From Demequina sp. NBRC 110052 (GTDB taxonomy: Bacteria; Actinomycetota; Actinomycetes; Actinomycetales; Demequinaceae): a stretch of DNA of 64,000 bases. Made by a program: the position numbers and the translations under genes. Positions 51,766-64,000 of this stretch are shown piece by piece (position 1 is the first letter of the stretch; every line of letters starts with the position of its first letter). The stretch spans positions 1,054,001-1,118,000 of the forward strand of contig NZ_BBRI01000002.1 in the NCBI RefSeq assembly GCF_002090075.1, written 5' to 3'. The notes under the pieces were generated by a model that saw only the letters and a program-made list of their open reading frames with translations, was not told the DNA's origin and did not search any database.

Positions 51766-52548
51766 ATGTCCGACTCGGTGCGACTGACGGTCGAGGGCGG
51801 CGTGGCCCGCCTCGTGCTGGACCGGCCCGCACGACTCAACGCCATCGACTTCGAGGCCGGCGAGGCGTTCCGCGACGCCGCGCTCGACGCGACCCGGTCG
51901 TCGTCAGTCCGCGCGATCGTGCTCGAGGGCGAGGGGCCTGCGTTCTGCGCGGGCGGCGACGTCCTTGCGATGGCTGGCGCGAGGGCGTCCGGGGCCGAGG
52001 TGACGCGGATGGCCGAGACGATCCATGACGGCATCGGGGCACTGGTCGGCTCGGCGCTCCCCATCGTCTCGGCGGCGCACGGCGCGGTCGCAGGAGGTGG
52101 CATCGGGGTCATGCTCGCCGCAGACTATGTGGTCGCGGGACGGGACCTCAAGGTGATGGCGAAGTACGCCAACGTGGGGCTGACTCCGGACCTCGGCGTC
52201 TCGACCCTCCTGACCGACGCGGTCGGGCGCAGGCGCGCGCTTCAGCTTCTTCTCTCGGACACCGTGCTCGATGCCGATCGAGCGTTCGACTGGGGCATGG
52301 TCGCGGAGATCGCGGACGATCCGCGCGCCCGCGCTTACGACGTCGCCGCCGCGTGGGCGGCGGGCCCGTGGAGGGCGCTCGGCCAGGCGAAGCGGCTGGT
52401 GCACGCCGGGGCCACGCGGCCACGGTCGGCGAGCTTCGACGACGAGGCCGCGACGATCGGCGCGGCATTCGCGAGCCACGAGGCGCAGGACCGGATCGCC
52501 GCGTTCGCCGAGGCCTCCCGGGCGCGCACCGCGGGGCGTGAGCGATGA
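51766..52548 (+). CDS. Enoyl-CoA hydratase/isomerase family protein
   Basis: 260 residues of the crotonase fold. Oxyanion-hole segments are RPARLNAIDF and GPAFCAGGDVLAM, with HGAVAGGGIGVMLAADYVVA. At the acid/base sites it reads NVGLTPDLG: Asp is present, but the first Glu of true hydratases is replaced (Asn), a pattern closer to delta3-delta2 enoyl-CoA isomerases such as PaaG. ATG 51766 has GGGAGGAG upstream. It overlaps the SDR gene (ATGA at 52545). Confidence 0.85.
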   Translation: MSDSVRLTVEGGVARLVLDRPARLNAIDFEAGEAFRDAALDATRSSSVRAIVLEGEGPAFCAGGDVLAMAGARASGAEVTRMAETIHDGIGALVGSALPIVSAAHGAVAGGGIGVMLAADYVVAGRDLKVMAKYANVGLTPDLGVSTLLTDAVGRRRALQLLLSDTVLDADRAFDWGMVAEIADDPRARAYDVAAAWAAGPWRALGQAKRLVHAGATRPRSASFDDEAATIGAAFASHEAQDRIAAFAEASRARTAGRER

Positions 52549-53393
52549 GCGCGCGCCAGTCTCCCTCGCTGCGGGACGCCACCGTGCTGATGTCTGGCGG
52601 CAGCCGCGGCATCGGGCTGGCGATCGCTGTCGCCGCCGCGCGGCAGGGCGCGAACATCGTCATGCTCGCCAAGACCGACGCCCCGCACCCCCGGCTGGAA
52701 GGCACCGTCCACACGGCGGCCGATGCGGTGCGTGCGGCTGGCGGCGAGGCGCGCCCCGTCGTCGGCGACGTCCGGCGTGACGAGGACGTCGCGCGCGCGG
52801 TCGCGACCGCCATCGACGCGTTCGGTCGGCTCGACGTGGTGATCAACAACGCGAGCGCGATCGACCTCAGGGGCACGCTCGACCTCGACCCTGGGCGCTA
52901 CGACCTCATGCAGGACATCAATGTGCGCGGCACGTTCATGCTGTCCCGCGCGGCAGTGCCGCACCTGCGCGAGTCACCCCACGCGAGGATCCTGTCCCTG
53001 TCTCCCCCGCTGAACCTCAGCCCACGCTGGCTCGGCGCTCACACGGCCTACACGATGGCCAAGTACGGGATGACGATGGCGACCCTCGGCATCGCCGCCG
53101 AGTTCGCCGGCGCGGGCCTGGCGGCGACGACGCTGTGGCCGCGCACCACGATCGCGACCGCCGCCGTGCAGAACATCCTCGGCGGCGACCGGATCATGGC
53201 CGTCAGCCGGACCCCAGAGATCTATGCCGACGCGGCGATCGAGGTGCTCACGCGACCCGCCGCCGAGGTCAGCGGACGCTCACTCATCGTCGAGGACGTG
53301 CTCGCCGAGTCCGGCGTCACGGACCTGTCCGCCTACGCGGCGGTGCCCGGCACCCCAGACGAAGCGCTGTTCCCGGACGTCTTCCTCGACTGA
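52545..53393 (+). CDS. Short-chain dehydrogenase/reductase (HSDL2-like)
   Basis: 282 residues. NAD(P) loop MSGGSRGIGLAIA, NNAS, and the active site LSLSPPLNLS...YTMAKYGM (Ser/Tyr/Lys). VMLAKTDAPHPRLEGTVHTAA is typical of the HSDL2/hydroxysteroid-dehydrogenase-like group, here without the C-terminal SCP2 domain. Coupled to the enoyl-CoA gene, it probably acts on acyl chains. Converges on rpoC. Confidence 0.87.
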   Translation: MSARQSPSLRDATVLMSGGSRGIGLAIAVAAARQGANIVMLAKTDAPHPRLEGTVHTAADAVRAAGGEARPVVGDVRRDEDVARAVATAIDAFGRLDVVINNASAIDLRGTLDLDPGRYDLMQDINVRGTFMLSRAAVPHLRESPHARILSLSPPLNLSPRWLGAHTAYTMAKYGMTMATLGIAAEFAGAGLAATTLWPRTTIATAAVQNILGGDRIMAVSRTPEIYADAAIEVLTRPAAEVSGRSLIVEDVLAESGVTDLSAYAAVPGTPDEALFPDVFLD

Positions 53394-53460
53394 GCCCGAG
53401 TCCCACGCTCGCCGTGCTCCTGACCCCTCTCGCGCGTCGGGCGGGCGCCCGTGACACGCG

Positions 53461-53498
53461 CGAGGGCCCGGCCACCCTTGCGGGTGACCGGGCCCTCG
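53461..53498. terminator. rpoC terminator, shared with the convergent SDR gene
   Basis: CGAGGGCCCGG/CCGGGCCCTCG (11 bp) with an inner CACCC-TTGC-GGGTG stem and a single mismatch. It starts 14 bases past the rpoC stop. Confidence 0.85.
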
Positions 53499-53511
53499 AC
53501 GCGGCGCGCGA

Positions 53512-57387
<3,876 letters not shown>

Positions 57388-57413
57388 TGTGTCGATTCCT
57401 TACCTTCGAAGAT

Positions 57414-60400
57414 TCAGATCTCGTCGACGCTCGAGGCGTCGGGGCGGCTGGACAGGGAGATGCCGAGCGACTCGGCGGCCTGGTACGCGTCCTCGTCGGT
57501 CTCGCGCATCTCGACCACCTGGCCGTCCACGCCGAGGACCTCGACGTTCAGGCACAGCGACTGCATCTCCTTCATCAGCACGCGGAAGGACTCCGGCAGG
57601 CCCGGCTCGGGGATGTTCTGCCCCTTGACGATGGCCTCGTAGACCTTGACACGACCGGTGACGTCGTCGGACTTGATCGTGAGCAGCTCCTGCAGGGCGT
57701 AGGCGGCGCCATAGGCCTCGAGGGCCCACACCTCCATCTCGCCGAAGCGCTGGCCACCGAACTGGGCCTTACCGCCCAGCGGCTGCTGCGTGATCATCGA
57801 GTACGGACCCGTGCTGCGCGCGTGGATCTTGTCGTCCACGAGGTGGTGCAGCTTAAGGATGTACTTGTAGCCGACGGTGACCGGCTCCGGGAACAGCTCG
57901 CCCGAGCGGCCGTCGAACAGACGCGCCTTGCCGTTGGGACCGACCAGGCGGTCGCCGTCACGGTTCGGGTTGACGTGCTCGCGGAGGCCGTCGAGGACGT
58001 CCTCGTGCAGACCGTCGAAGACCGGGGTCGCGATCGGATTGCCGGGCTCGGCCTTGCGCGCCGCGTCGGGCAGGCGGTCGGTCCACTCACCCTTCGCATC
58101 GGTCGCGTCCCAGCCGTTCTTGGCCACCCAGCCCGCGTGGGTCTCGAGCACCTGGCCGACGTTCATGCGGCCTGGCACGCCCAGCGGGTTGAGGATGACG
58201 TCGACCGGGGTGCCGTCCTCGAGGAACGGCATGTCCTCGACCGGCAGGATCGTCGAGATGACGCCCTTGTTGCCGTGGCGGCCGGCGAGCTTGTCGCCCT
58301 CCTGGATCTTGCGACGCTGCGCGATGTAGACACGCACGAGCTGGTTGACGCCTGCGGGCAGGTCGTCGCCGTCCTCCTCGGTGAACACGCGGACGCCGAT
58401 GACGGTGCCCTGCTCGCCGTGGGGGACCTTGAGCGACGTGTCGCGCACCTCGCGAGCCTTCTCGCCGAAGATCGCGCGCAGCAGGCGCTCCTCCGGGGTC
58501 AGCTCGGTCTCACCCTTCGGGGTGACCTTGCCGACGAGGATGTCGCCCGCGCGGACCTCGGCGCCGATGCGGACGATGCCGCGCTCGTCGAGGTCGGCGA
58601 GCACCTCCTCCGAGGCGTTCGGGATGTCGCGGGTGATCTCCTCCGGGCCCAGCTTGGTGTCGCGGGCGTCGACCTCGTGCTCCTCGATGTGGATCGAGCT
58701 GAGGACGTCGTCCTGCACGAGGCGCTGCGACAGGATGATCGCGTCCTCGTAGTTGTGGCCCTCCCAGCACATGAACGCCACGAGGAGGTTGCGGCCGAGC
58801 GCGAGGTCGCCCTCGTCGGTCGCCGGGCCGTCCGCGATCACGGAGCCCACCTCGACGCGAGCACCCTCGTCGACGACGACGCGCTGGTTGTAGCTGGTGC
58901 CCTGGTTGGAGCGCTGGAACTTCGCGACCTTGTACGAGCCGGTCGTGCCGTCGTCGTTGGCGACGGTCACGAGGTCGGACGAGACCTCGGTCACGACGCC
59001 CGCCTTCGACGCGACGATCACGTCGCCGGCGTCGATCGCGGCGCGGCGCTCCATGCCGGTGCCGACGAGCGGCGCCTCGGAGCGGACCAGCGGCACCGCC
59101 TGGCGCTGCATGTTCGCACCCATGAGCGCGCGGTTGGCGTCATCGTGCTCGAGGAACGGGATCAGGGCCGTCGCGACCGACACCATCTGGCGCGGCGAGA
59201 CGTCCATGTAGTCCACGGCGTCCGCGGGGACGAACTCGACCTCGCCACCCTTGGCGCGCACGAGAACGCGGTCCTCGGAGAAGAAGCCCTTCGCGTCGAG
59301 GCCGGCATTCGCCTGCGCGATCACGAAGCGGTCCTCGTCGTCCGCCGTCAGGTAGTCGACGGCGTCAGTGACCTGACCCTTGACGACCTTGCGGTACGGG
59401 GTCTCGACGAAGCCGAGCGGGTTGATCCGACCGAACGACGCGAGCGAGCCGATGAGGCCGATGTTCGGGCCCTCAGGGGTCTCGATCGGGCACATGCGGC
59501 CGTAGTGCGACGGGTGGACGTCACGGACCTCCATGCCGGCGCGGTCACGCGACAGACCACCGGGGCCGAGCGCCGAGAGGCGGCGCTTGTGGGTCAGACC
59601 CGCGAGCGGGTTGTTCTGGTCCATGAACTGCGACAGCTGCGAGGTGCCGAAGAACTCGCGGATGGCGGCGACGACCGGACGCGTGTTGATGAGCGTCTGG
59701 GGCGTGATCGCCTCGACGTCCTGCGTGGTCATGCGCTCGCGCACCACGCGCTCCATGCGCGACAGGCCCGTGCGGATCTGGTTCTGGATCAGCTCGCCCA
59801 CCGCGCGGATGCGACGGTTGCCGAAGTGGTCGATGTCGTCCGTCTCGACGTGGACGTCCACGTCGCCGACCTTCATCGAGCTCTGGCCCGCGTGCGCCGC
59901 GGCGATGTACTTGACCGTGGCGACGATGTCGTCGATCGACAGCGTCGAGTCGTTCAGCTCCTTGCCGACGCCGAGCTTCTTGTTGAGCTTGAAGCGGCCG
60001 ACCTTCGCGAGGTCGTAGCGCTTGGCGTTGAAGTAGAAGTTGTCGAGCAGGTTCTGGCCCGCCTCGACCGTCGGGGGCTCGCCCGGACGCAGCTTGCGGT
60101 AGAGGTCCACGAGGGCCTCCTCCTGCGAGTGCACGGTGTCCTTCGCGAGCGTCTCGAGCACGGCCGGGTAGTCCGCGAACTCCTCGGCGATCTGCTCGTC
60201 GGTGAGGCCGAGTGCCTTGAGGAACAGCGTCACCGACTGCTTGCGCTTGCGGTCGACGCGCACGCCCACGGCGTCACGCTTGTCGATCTCGAACTCGAGC
60301 CACGCGCCGCGCGACGGGATCACCTTGGCGGTGAAGATGTCCTTGTCGGACGTCTTGTCGGGGGTGCGCTCGAAGTACACGCCGGGCGAGCGCACGAGCT

Positions 60401-60893
60401 GCGACACGACGACGCGCTCGGTGCCGTTGACGATGAACGTGCCGCGCTCGGTCATGAGCGGGAAGTCGCCCATGAAGACCGTCTGCGACTTGATCTCGCC
60501 GGTGGTGTTGTTCATGAACTCCGCGGTGACGAACAGCTGCGCGGAGTAGGTGAAGTCCTTCTCCTTGCACTCGTCGGGAGTGTGGCGCGGCTCCTCGAAG
60601 TAGGGGTCCGAGAAGCTCAGCGACATCGTCTGGCCGAAGTCCTCGATGGGCGAGATCTCCTCGAAGATCTCCTCGAGTCCGGCAACCTCCGGGACGTCGT
60701 TGCGGCCGGCCTTCTTGGCGGCTGCGACGCGCTCCTGCCACACGCTGTTGCCCAGGAGCCAGTCAAAGGACTCGGTCTGGAGGCCAATGAGGTTCGGGAC
60801 CTCGATGGGCTCAGCCAGCTGTGCGAAGGAGATGCGGCGGGATGCGGAACGGTTGGCGATGGCGGTGGCCGAAGGGGTGCGCGAGGCAGCCAA
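57414..60893 (-). CDS. rpoB: RNA polymerase beta subunit
   Basis: 1159 residues. The rifampicin region (about 418-445) reads [21 protein letters not shown] then LSALGPGG, wild type at the usual resistance positions. Downstream [10 protein letters not shown] and the C-terminal [19 protein letters not shown] are intact. It has its own promoter at 61035-61063 in addition to read-through from rplJL. Confidence 0.97.
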   Translation of the reverse strand: MAASRTPSATAIANRSASRRISFAQLAEPIEVPNLIGLQTESFDWLLGNSVWQERVAAAKKAGRNDVPEVAGLEEIFEEISPIEDFGQTMSLSFSDPYFEEPRHTPDECKEKDFTYSAQLFVTAEFMNNTTGEIKSQTVFMGDFPLMTERGTFIVNGTERVVVSQLVRSPGVYFERTPDKTSDKDIFTAKVIPSRGAWLEFEIDKRDAVGVRVDRKRKQSVTLFLKALGLTDEQIAEEFADYPAVLETLAKDTVHSQEEALVDLYRKLRPGEPPTVEAGQNLLDNFYFNAKRYDLAKVGRFKLNKKLGVGKELNDSTLSIDDIVATVKYIAAAHAGQSSMKVGDVDVHVETDDIDHFGNRRIRAVGELIQNQIRTGLSRMERVVRERMTTQDVEAITPQTLINTRPVVAAIREFFGTSQLSQFMDQNNPLAGLTHKRRLSALGPGGLSRDRAGMEVRDVHPSHYGRMCPIETPEGPNIGLIGSLASFGRINPLGFVETPYRKVVKGQVTDAVDYLTADDEDRFVIAQANAGLDAKGFFSEDRVLVRAKGGEVEFVPADAVDYMDVSPRQMVSVATALIPFLEHDDANRALMGANMQRQAVPLVRSEAPLVGTGMERRAAIDAGDVIVASKAGVVTEVSSDLVTVANDDGTTGSYKVAKFQRSNQGTSYNQRVVVDEGARVEVGSVIADGPATDEGDLALGRNLLVAFMCWEGHNYEDAIILSQRLVQDDVLSSIHIEEHEVDARDTKLGPEEITRDIPNASEEVLADLDERGIVRIGAEVRAGDILVGKVTPKGETELTPEERLLRAIFGEKAREVRDTSLKVPHGEQGTVIGVRVFTEEDGDDLPAGVNQLVRVYIAQRRKIQEGDKLAGRHGNKGVISTILPVEDMPFLEDGTPVDVILNPLGVPGRMNVGQVLETHAGWVAKNGWDATDAKGEWTDRLPDAARKAEPGNPIATPVFDGLHEDVLDGLREHVNPNRDGDRLVGPNGKARLFDGRSGELFPEPVTVGYKYILKLHHLVDDKIHARSTGPYSMITQQPLGGKAQFGGQRFGEMEVWALEAYGAAYALQELLTIKSDDVTGRVKVYEAIVKGQNIPEPGLPESFRVLMKEMQSLCLNVEVLGVDGQVVEMRETDEDAYQAAESLGISLSSRPDASSVDEI

Positions 60894-61034
60894 GGGCGGG
60901 TCCTTCCCTGTGATGATCGTGCGTGTACACGTCGTCCAGCCGCGGCTCCACCGGACCCCGGGGCGATCCCGTCATGAGACGGACGCACGCCGGGTAGGCA
61001 TCTGAGGGCAGGGCAAAAGACAGCGCAAGTCGCT

Positions 61035-61063
61035 AGACTAATCGGAAATCGCGGGATTGTCCA
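61035..61063 (-). promoter_or_regulatory. rpoB promoter
   Basis: TGGACA, 17-base spacer, TAGTCT, read leftward. It sits in the 337-base gap between rplL and rpoB (60894-61230), which also holds the rplL terminator and a ~135-base leader with no other feature I can name. Confidence 0.7.
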
Positions 61064-61154
61064 CTTGCGCGCGAGGTGCGTCAAGAGCGGCACGCGTGTC
61101 GGTGGAGAAATGTGATCTGCCGCGCTCGCGGTTCGCGACGCGTGGCAAGGCGAA

Positions 61155-61184
61155 CGGGGCCGGGTCCTCACGGACCCGACCCCG
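61155..61184 (-). terminator. Terminator or attenuator after rplL
   Basis: CGGGGC-CGGGTCC / GGACCCG-A-CCCCG with loop TCAC and one mismatch, 46 bases past the rplL stop. It probably lets part of the transcription through to rpoBC, giving more L7/L12 than polymerase. Confidence 0.7.
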
Positions 61185-61230
61185 TCGCGTGTGCTCGGTC
61201 GAGCCGAGCGCAGGCTGTGCCTGCCGAGCG

Positions 61231-61617
61231 CTACTTGAGCTCGACGGTGGCGCCGGCGGCCTCGAGCTGAGCCTTGGCCTTCTCGGCGTCCTCCTTCTTG
61301 GCGCCCTCGAGGACGGGCTTCGGGGCCTCGTCGACCAGAGCCTTGGCCTCGCCGAGGCCGAGCGACGTGAGCGCGCGCACCTCCTTGATGACCTGGATCT
61401 TCTTGTCGCCGACGGCGGCGAGGATGACGTCGAACTCGTCCTTCTCCTCGACCTCGGCGGCGGCCTCGCCCGCGGGGGCGGCGGCGACGACGGCGGCGGC
61501 CGGGGCAGCGGCGGTGACCTCGAAGGTCTCCTCGAACGCCTTCACGAACTCCGACAGCTCGATGAGCGAGAGCTCCTTGAACTGCTCGATGAGCTCCTCG
61601 GTGGTGAGCTTAGCCAT
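61231..61617 (-). CDS. rplL: Ribosomal protein L7/L12 (bL12)
   Basis: 128 residues: N-terminal dimer domain [23 protein letters not shown], Ala-rich hinge (about 35-55), and C-terminal factor-binding domain [24 protein letters not shown]. Encoded 60 bases after rplJ. Confidence 0.97.
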   Translation of the reverse strand: MAKLTTEELIEQFKELSLIELSEFVKAFEETFEVTAAAPAAAVVAAAPAGEAAAEVEEKDEFDVILAAVGDKKIQVIKEVRALTSLGLGEAKALVDEAPKPVLEGAKKEDAEKAKAQLEAAGATVELK

Positions 61618-61677
61618 GGTGGTATTCCTTACTGTTTGCCTGCTGGAAGCAGAGGTGATCTAACGGGGGTGCGGCCG

Positions 61678-62199
61678 TCAGGCCGCGTCTTCCTGCTTCG
61701 CACGCAGGGCGTCGACGGCGCGCGCTGCCTGAGCGAGCGGCGCCTGGAACAGGTATGCAGCACCAAAGAGCGACGCCTTCATGGCGCCGGCAGCCTTGGC
61801 GAGCAGAACCTCGCGGGACTCGAGGTCGGCCAGCTTCATGATCTCGGACTCCGAGATCACGTTGCCGTCGAGAACGCCGCCCTTGATGACGAGCTTGTCG
61901 TTCTCCTTGGCAAAAGCCTTCAGACCCTTCGCAGCCGCCACCGGGTCACCGGTGACGAACGCGATGGCCGTGGGGCCGACGAGGAGGTCATCGAGACCCT
62001 CCACTCCGGCGTCCTTGGCCGCGAGCGCCGTCAGAGTGTTCTTGGCGACCACGTAGGTCGCCTCGCCGCGAAGCTTGCCGCGCAGCTCAGCGAGCTGCGG
62101 AACCGACAGGCCGCGGTACTCGGTGAGCAGCACGGCGGAGGAGTCGCGGAACTGGTCCGAGAGCTCCTTGACCGCGGTCACCTTGTCTGGCGTCGCCAT
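61678..62199 (-). CDS. rplJ: Ribosomal protein L10 (uL10)
   Basis: 173 residues: [33 protein letters not shown], with the C-terminal helix that carries L7/L12 dimers. ATG 62199 has GGAAGGA upstream. Preceded by a ~227-base structured leader. Confidence 0.96.
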   Translation of the reverse strand: MATPDKVTAVKELSDQFRDSSAVLLTEYRGLSVPQLAELRGKLRGEATYVVAKNTLTALAAKDAGVEGLDDLLVGPTAIAFVTGDPVAAAKGLKAFAKENDKLVIKGGVLDGNVISESEIMKLADLESREVLLAKAAGAMKASLFGAAYLFQAPLAQAARAVDALRAKQEDAA

Positions 62200-62426
62200 G
62201 TTTGTCCTTCCTGGAAAGTCGACCACCGGCACCCGCTCCGGAAACGCGAAAGGCCCCGCGCGGGCGGGGCCTCATGCGCTCACGCGGGCGAACGCACGAA
62301 GGGCGGCCACACAGGGCCGCCCAAGGGTTCGCGCACATGGCGCTTCAGTCTCACCTGCGCTGGTCCCCGCATCGCGGAGCTTCGGTCGTTCCCGGCGAAC
62401 CGGGCCCGACGACCGGCGGTCTTGGG
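62200..62426 (-). ncRNA. rplJ leader (L10-leader-like) with attenuator hairpin
   Basis: The 335-base gap between rplA and rplJ is mostly leader. It holds GGGCGGCC/GGCCGCCC (62301-62322) and, about 50 bases before rplJ, AGGCCCCGC/GCGGGGCCT (62251-62272) followed in the mRNA by TTTCGCGTTT, a terminator-like stem. This suits autoregulation by L10(L12)4. Whether it matches the Rfam L10 leader needs a covariance search. Confidence 0.55.
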
Positions 62427-62433
62427 CAGGTCA

Positions 62434-62462
62434 ACTTTACCCGAGCGTCGGGCGTGTGGCAA
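62434..62462 (-). promoter_or_regulatory. rplJ promoter
   Basis: TTGCCA, 17-base spacer, TAAAGT, read leftward. The spacer and -35 are embedded in a perfect 9-bp inverted repeat, GCGTCGGGC (62445-62453) and GCCCGACGC (62465-62473). Confidence 0.75.
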
Positions 62463-62493
62463 ATGCCCGACGCGAGGGCGCAGGATGCACGAA

Positions 62494-62520
62494 GGCCCGG
62501 CCCCTCACTGGGGCCGGGCC
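62494..62520 (-). terminator. rplK-rplA terminator
   Basis: A perfect 11-bp stem GGCCCGGCCCC/GGGGCCGGGCC with loop TCACT, 14 bases past the rplA stop, followed leftward by TTCG. Confidence 0.85.
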
Positions 62521-62534
62521 GACGCGAGAGAGCC

Positions 62535-63233
62535 TTACGCCTCCGACTTCGCCTGCGCGTCGATCGGGATGCCGGGACCCTGGGTCGCGGAGATCGAGGC
62601 CTTGACGATGTAGCGGCCCTTCGAAGCCGAGGGCTTCACACGGAGGACCTCGTCGAGGATCGCCTGGAAGTTCTCGAGGAGCTTCTCGTCGCCGAACGAC
62701 GCCTTGCCCACGAGGGTGTGGAGGTTCGCGTGCTTGTCGACGCGGAACTCGATCTTTCCACCCTTGATCTCGGACACGGCCTTCGCGACGTCCATGGTCA
62801 CGGTGCCGGTCTTGGGGTTCGGCATGAGGCCGCGCGGGCCGAGCACGCGGCCCAGGCGACCCACCTTGCCCATGAGGTCGGGCGTCGCCACGACGGCGTC
62901 GAAGTCCTGGCGGCCACCGGCCACCTCTTCGATGAGCTCGTCGCCGCCGACGATGTCGGCGCCTGCCTCGCGTGCCGCATCCGCCTTGTCACCGTTGGCG
63001 AAGACCAGGACCCGAGCGGTCTTGCCGGTGCCGTGGGGCAGGATGACGGTGGAGCGGACGGCCTGGTCGGCGTGACGCGGGTCGACGCCGAGCTTGAAGA
63101 CGACGTCGATGGTCGAGTCGGTCTTCTTGGAGCCCGTCTTCTGGGCGAGGCGCAGAGCCTCGAGGGGGGTGTACAGCTGGCTGCGGTCGACGAGCTGGGC
63201 TGCGTCGCGGTAAGCCTTGGAGCGCTTGGTCAT
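62535..63233 (-). CDS. rplA: Ribosomal protein L1 (uL1)
   Basis: 232 residues: [31 protein letters not shown], and [19 protein letters not shown], the L1 signature. It forms the L1 stalk; L1 represses rplKA in other bacteria. Confidence 0.97.
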   Translation of the reverse strand: MTKRSKAYRDAAQLVDRSQLYTPLEALRLAQKTGSKKTDSTIDVVFKLGVDPRHADQAVRSTVILPHGTGKTARVLVFANGDKADAAREAGADIVGGDELIEEVAGGRQDFDAVVATPDLMGKVGRLGRVLGPRGLMPNPKTGTVTMDVAKAVSEIKGGKIEFRVDKHANLHTLVGKASFGDEKLLENFQAILDEVLRVKPSASKGRYIVKASISATQGPGIPIDAQAKSEA

Positions 63234-63301
63234 CTGCTTCTTCCTTTGCAGTCGTGGTGGCGGGCCAGCGCGGCCCCTCCCACTGAGATGTCTGGTGCGG
63301 T

Positions 63302-63733
63302 CTACTCGACCGTGATGCCCATGGAGCGGGCGGTGCCAGCGATGATCTTCGCCGCGGCGTCGATGTCGTTGGCGTTGAGGTCTGCCATCTTCATCTCGGC
63401 GATCTCGCGCACCTGGGCGTCGGTCAGCGAGCCGACCTTCTGGGTGTGCGGGACGCCCGAGCCCTTGGCGACGCCGGCAGCCTTCTTGATGAGCTGCGAC
63501 GCGGGCGGGGTCTTCGTGATGAAGGTGAAGGAGCGGTCCTCGTAGACCGTGATCTCCACCGGGATGATGTTGCCTCGCTGCGACTCGGTGGCCGCGTTGT
63601 AGGCCTTGCAGAACTCCATGATGTTCACGCCGTGCTGGCCCAGTGCGGGGCCGACGGGCGGAGCGGGGTTCGCGGCTCCGGCCTGGATCTGAAGCTTGAT
63701 CAGGCCGGCAACCTTCTTCTTAGGGGCTGCCAT
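63302..63733 (-). CDS. rplK: Ribosomal protein L11 (uL11)
   Basis: 143 residues: [34 protein letters not shown], with the Pro-rich linker of the thiopeptide site intact. It follows nusG by 60 bases. Confidence 0.97.
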   Translation of the reverse strand: MAAPKKKVAGLIKLQIQAGAANPAPPVGPALGQHGVNIMEFCKAYNAATESQRGNIIPVEITVYEDRSFTFITKTPPASQLIKKAAGVAKGSGVPHTQKVGSLTDAQVREIAEMKMADLNANDIDAAAKIIAGTARSMGITVE

Positions 63734-63793
63734 GTTTTTCGGGTCCTTTACTTGCTTGGTGGCGGCTGGCGGGCCGCCGGGGTCATCGTTCGA

Positions 63794-64000
63794 CTAGAGC
63801 TTCTGCACCTGGTTGAACGACAGCTCGACCGGGGTCTCCCGGCCGAAGATGGAGACGAGGACGTGGAGCTTCTGGCTCTCCACGCTGATCTCGGAGATGG
63901 TGCCGGGCAGAGTCGCGAAGGGACCGTCGATGACGGTGATCGACTCACCGATCTCGAAGTCGACCTCGACCTGCTGCTTGGGCGCGGCACTGGTGCCGGC
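63794..64000 (-). CDS. nusG: Transcription factor NusG, C-terminal part (cut by window end)
   Basis: The last 68 residues of NusG. The KOW domain reads [21 protein letters not shown], then [31 protein letters not shown] and the stop. This domain binds S10 or Rho. The N-terminal NGN domain lies beyond the window. The nusG-rplK-rplA order is standard. Confidence 0.93.
   Translation of the reverse strand, partial: AGTSAAPKQQVEVDFEIGESITVIDGPFATLPGTISEISVESQKLHVLVSIFGRETPVELSFNQVQKL

Overview
This 64 kb window is a high-GC chromosomal segment from an actinobacterium (Actinomycetota). The evidence is the GC-rich coding DNA, a WhiB-family iron-sulfur regulator, paired guaB and guaB3 genes, a HrcA/CIRCE-controlled groES, many GTG starts, and many genes with a TANNNT -10 box only 6-7 bases before the start codon, as in leaderless actinobacterial mRNAs. 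Gene order follows the actinobacterial core (glmM, glmS, acpS, alr, tsaE, tsaB, rimI, tsaD, groES, whiB, guaB, guaB3). A Micrococcales member is likely but cannot be proven from this window. I saw no phage, IS element, CRISPR array, tRNA or rRNA.

Region 1 (1-15.7 kb) carries metabolism and regulation. It has a zinc alcohol dehydrogenase, a lactate/malate-dehydrogenase-like protein coupled to an ACT-domain protein, a two-gene ABC exporter, guaB3, a DnaQ-like exonuclease, a glutamate-type dehydrogenase, a TSUP permease, guaB and a WhiB3/WhiD-like regulator. A lone groES follows with a perfect CIRCE operator and no groEL beside it, then a THUMP-like methyltransferase and a NagZ-like lipoprotein. 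Region 2 (14.7-28 kb) is the t6A tRNA-modification set (tsaD, tsaB, tsaE, with rimI), cell-wall precursor genes (alr, glmS, glmM), acpS and coaA, a DedA protein with a methyltransferase, then rpsI-rplM and truA.

Region 3 (27.7-46.5 kb) is the ribosomal supercluster read leftward: S10 and spc operons, secY-adk-map, then infA-rpmJ-rpsM-rpsK-rpoA-rplQ. The usual map-infA neighbourhood is interrupted by four tandem paralogues (30774-33565) built from about 26-residue LRV/HEAT-like helical repeats. These have no function I can name and unusual structured leaders; they are the best candidate for something undescribed. L15 carries a Lys/Ala/Pro-rich N-terminal extension of about 117 residues, and rpsD is missing from its usual place between rpsK and rpoA. 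Region 4 (46.6-64 kb) holds the str operon (rpsL, rpsG, fusA, tuf), a short fatty-acid-type island (thioesterase, enoyl-CoA isomerase/hydratase, SDR), rpoB-rpoC, rplJ-rplL, rplK-rplA and the 3' end of nusG.

Most of the window is the growth machinery: translation, transcription, secretion and cell-wall and cofactor precursors. Clear -35/-10 promoters (spacers 17-18) can be read before whiB, rplM, infA, rpsJ, rpsL, rpoB and rplJ. The rpsL and rpsJ leaders share a nearly identical 25-base element at the same distance from the start codon, which suggests common control of the str and S10 operons.
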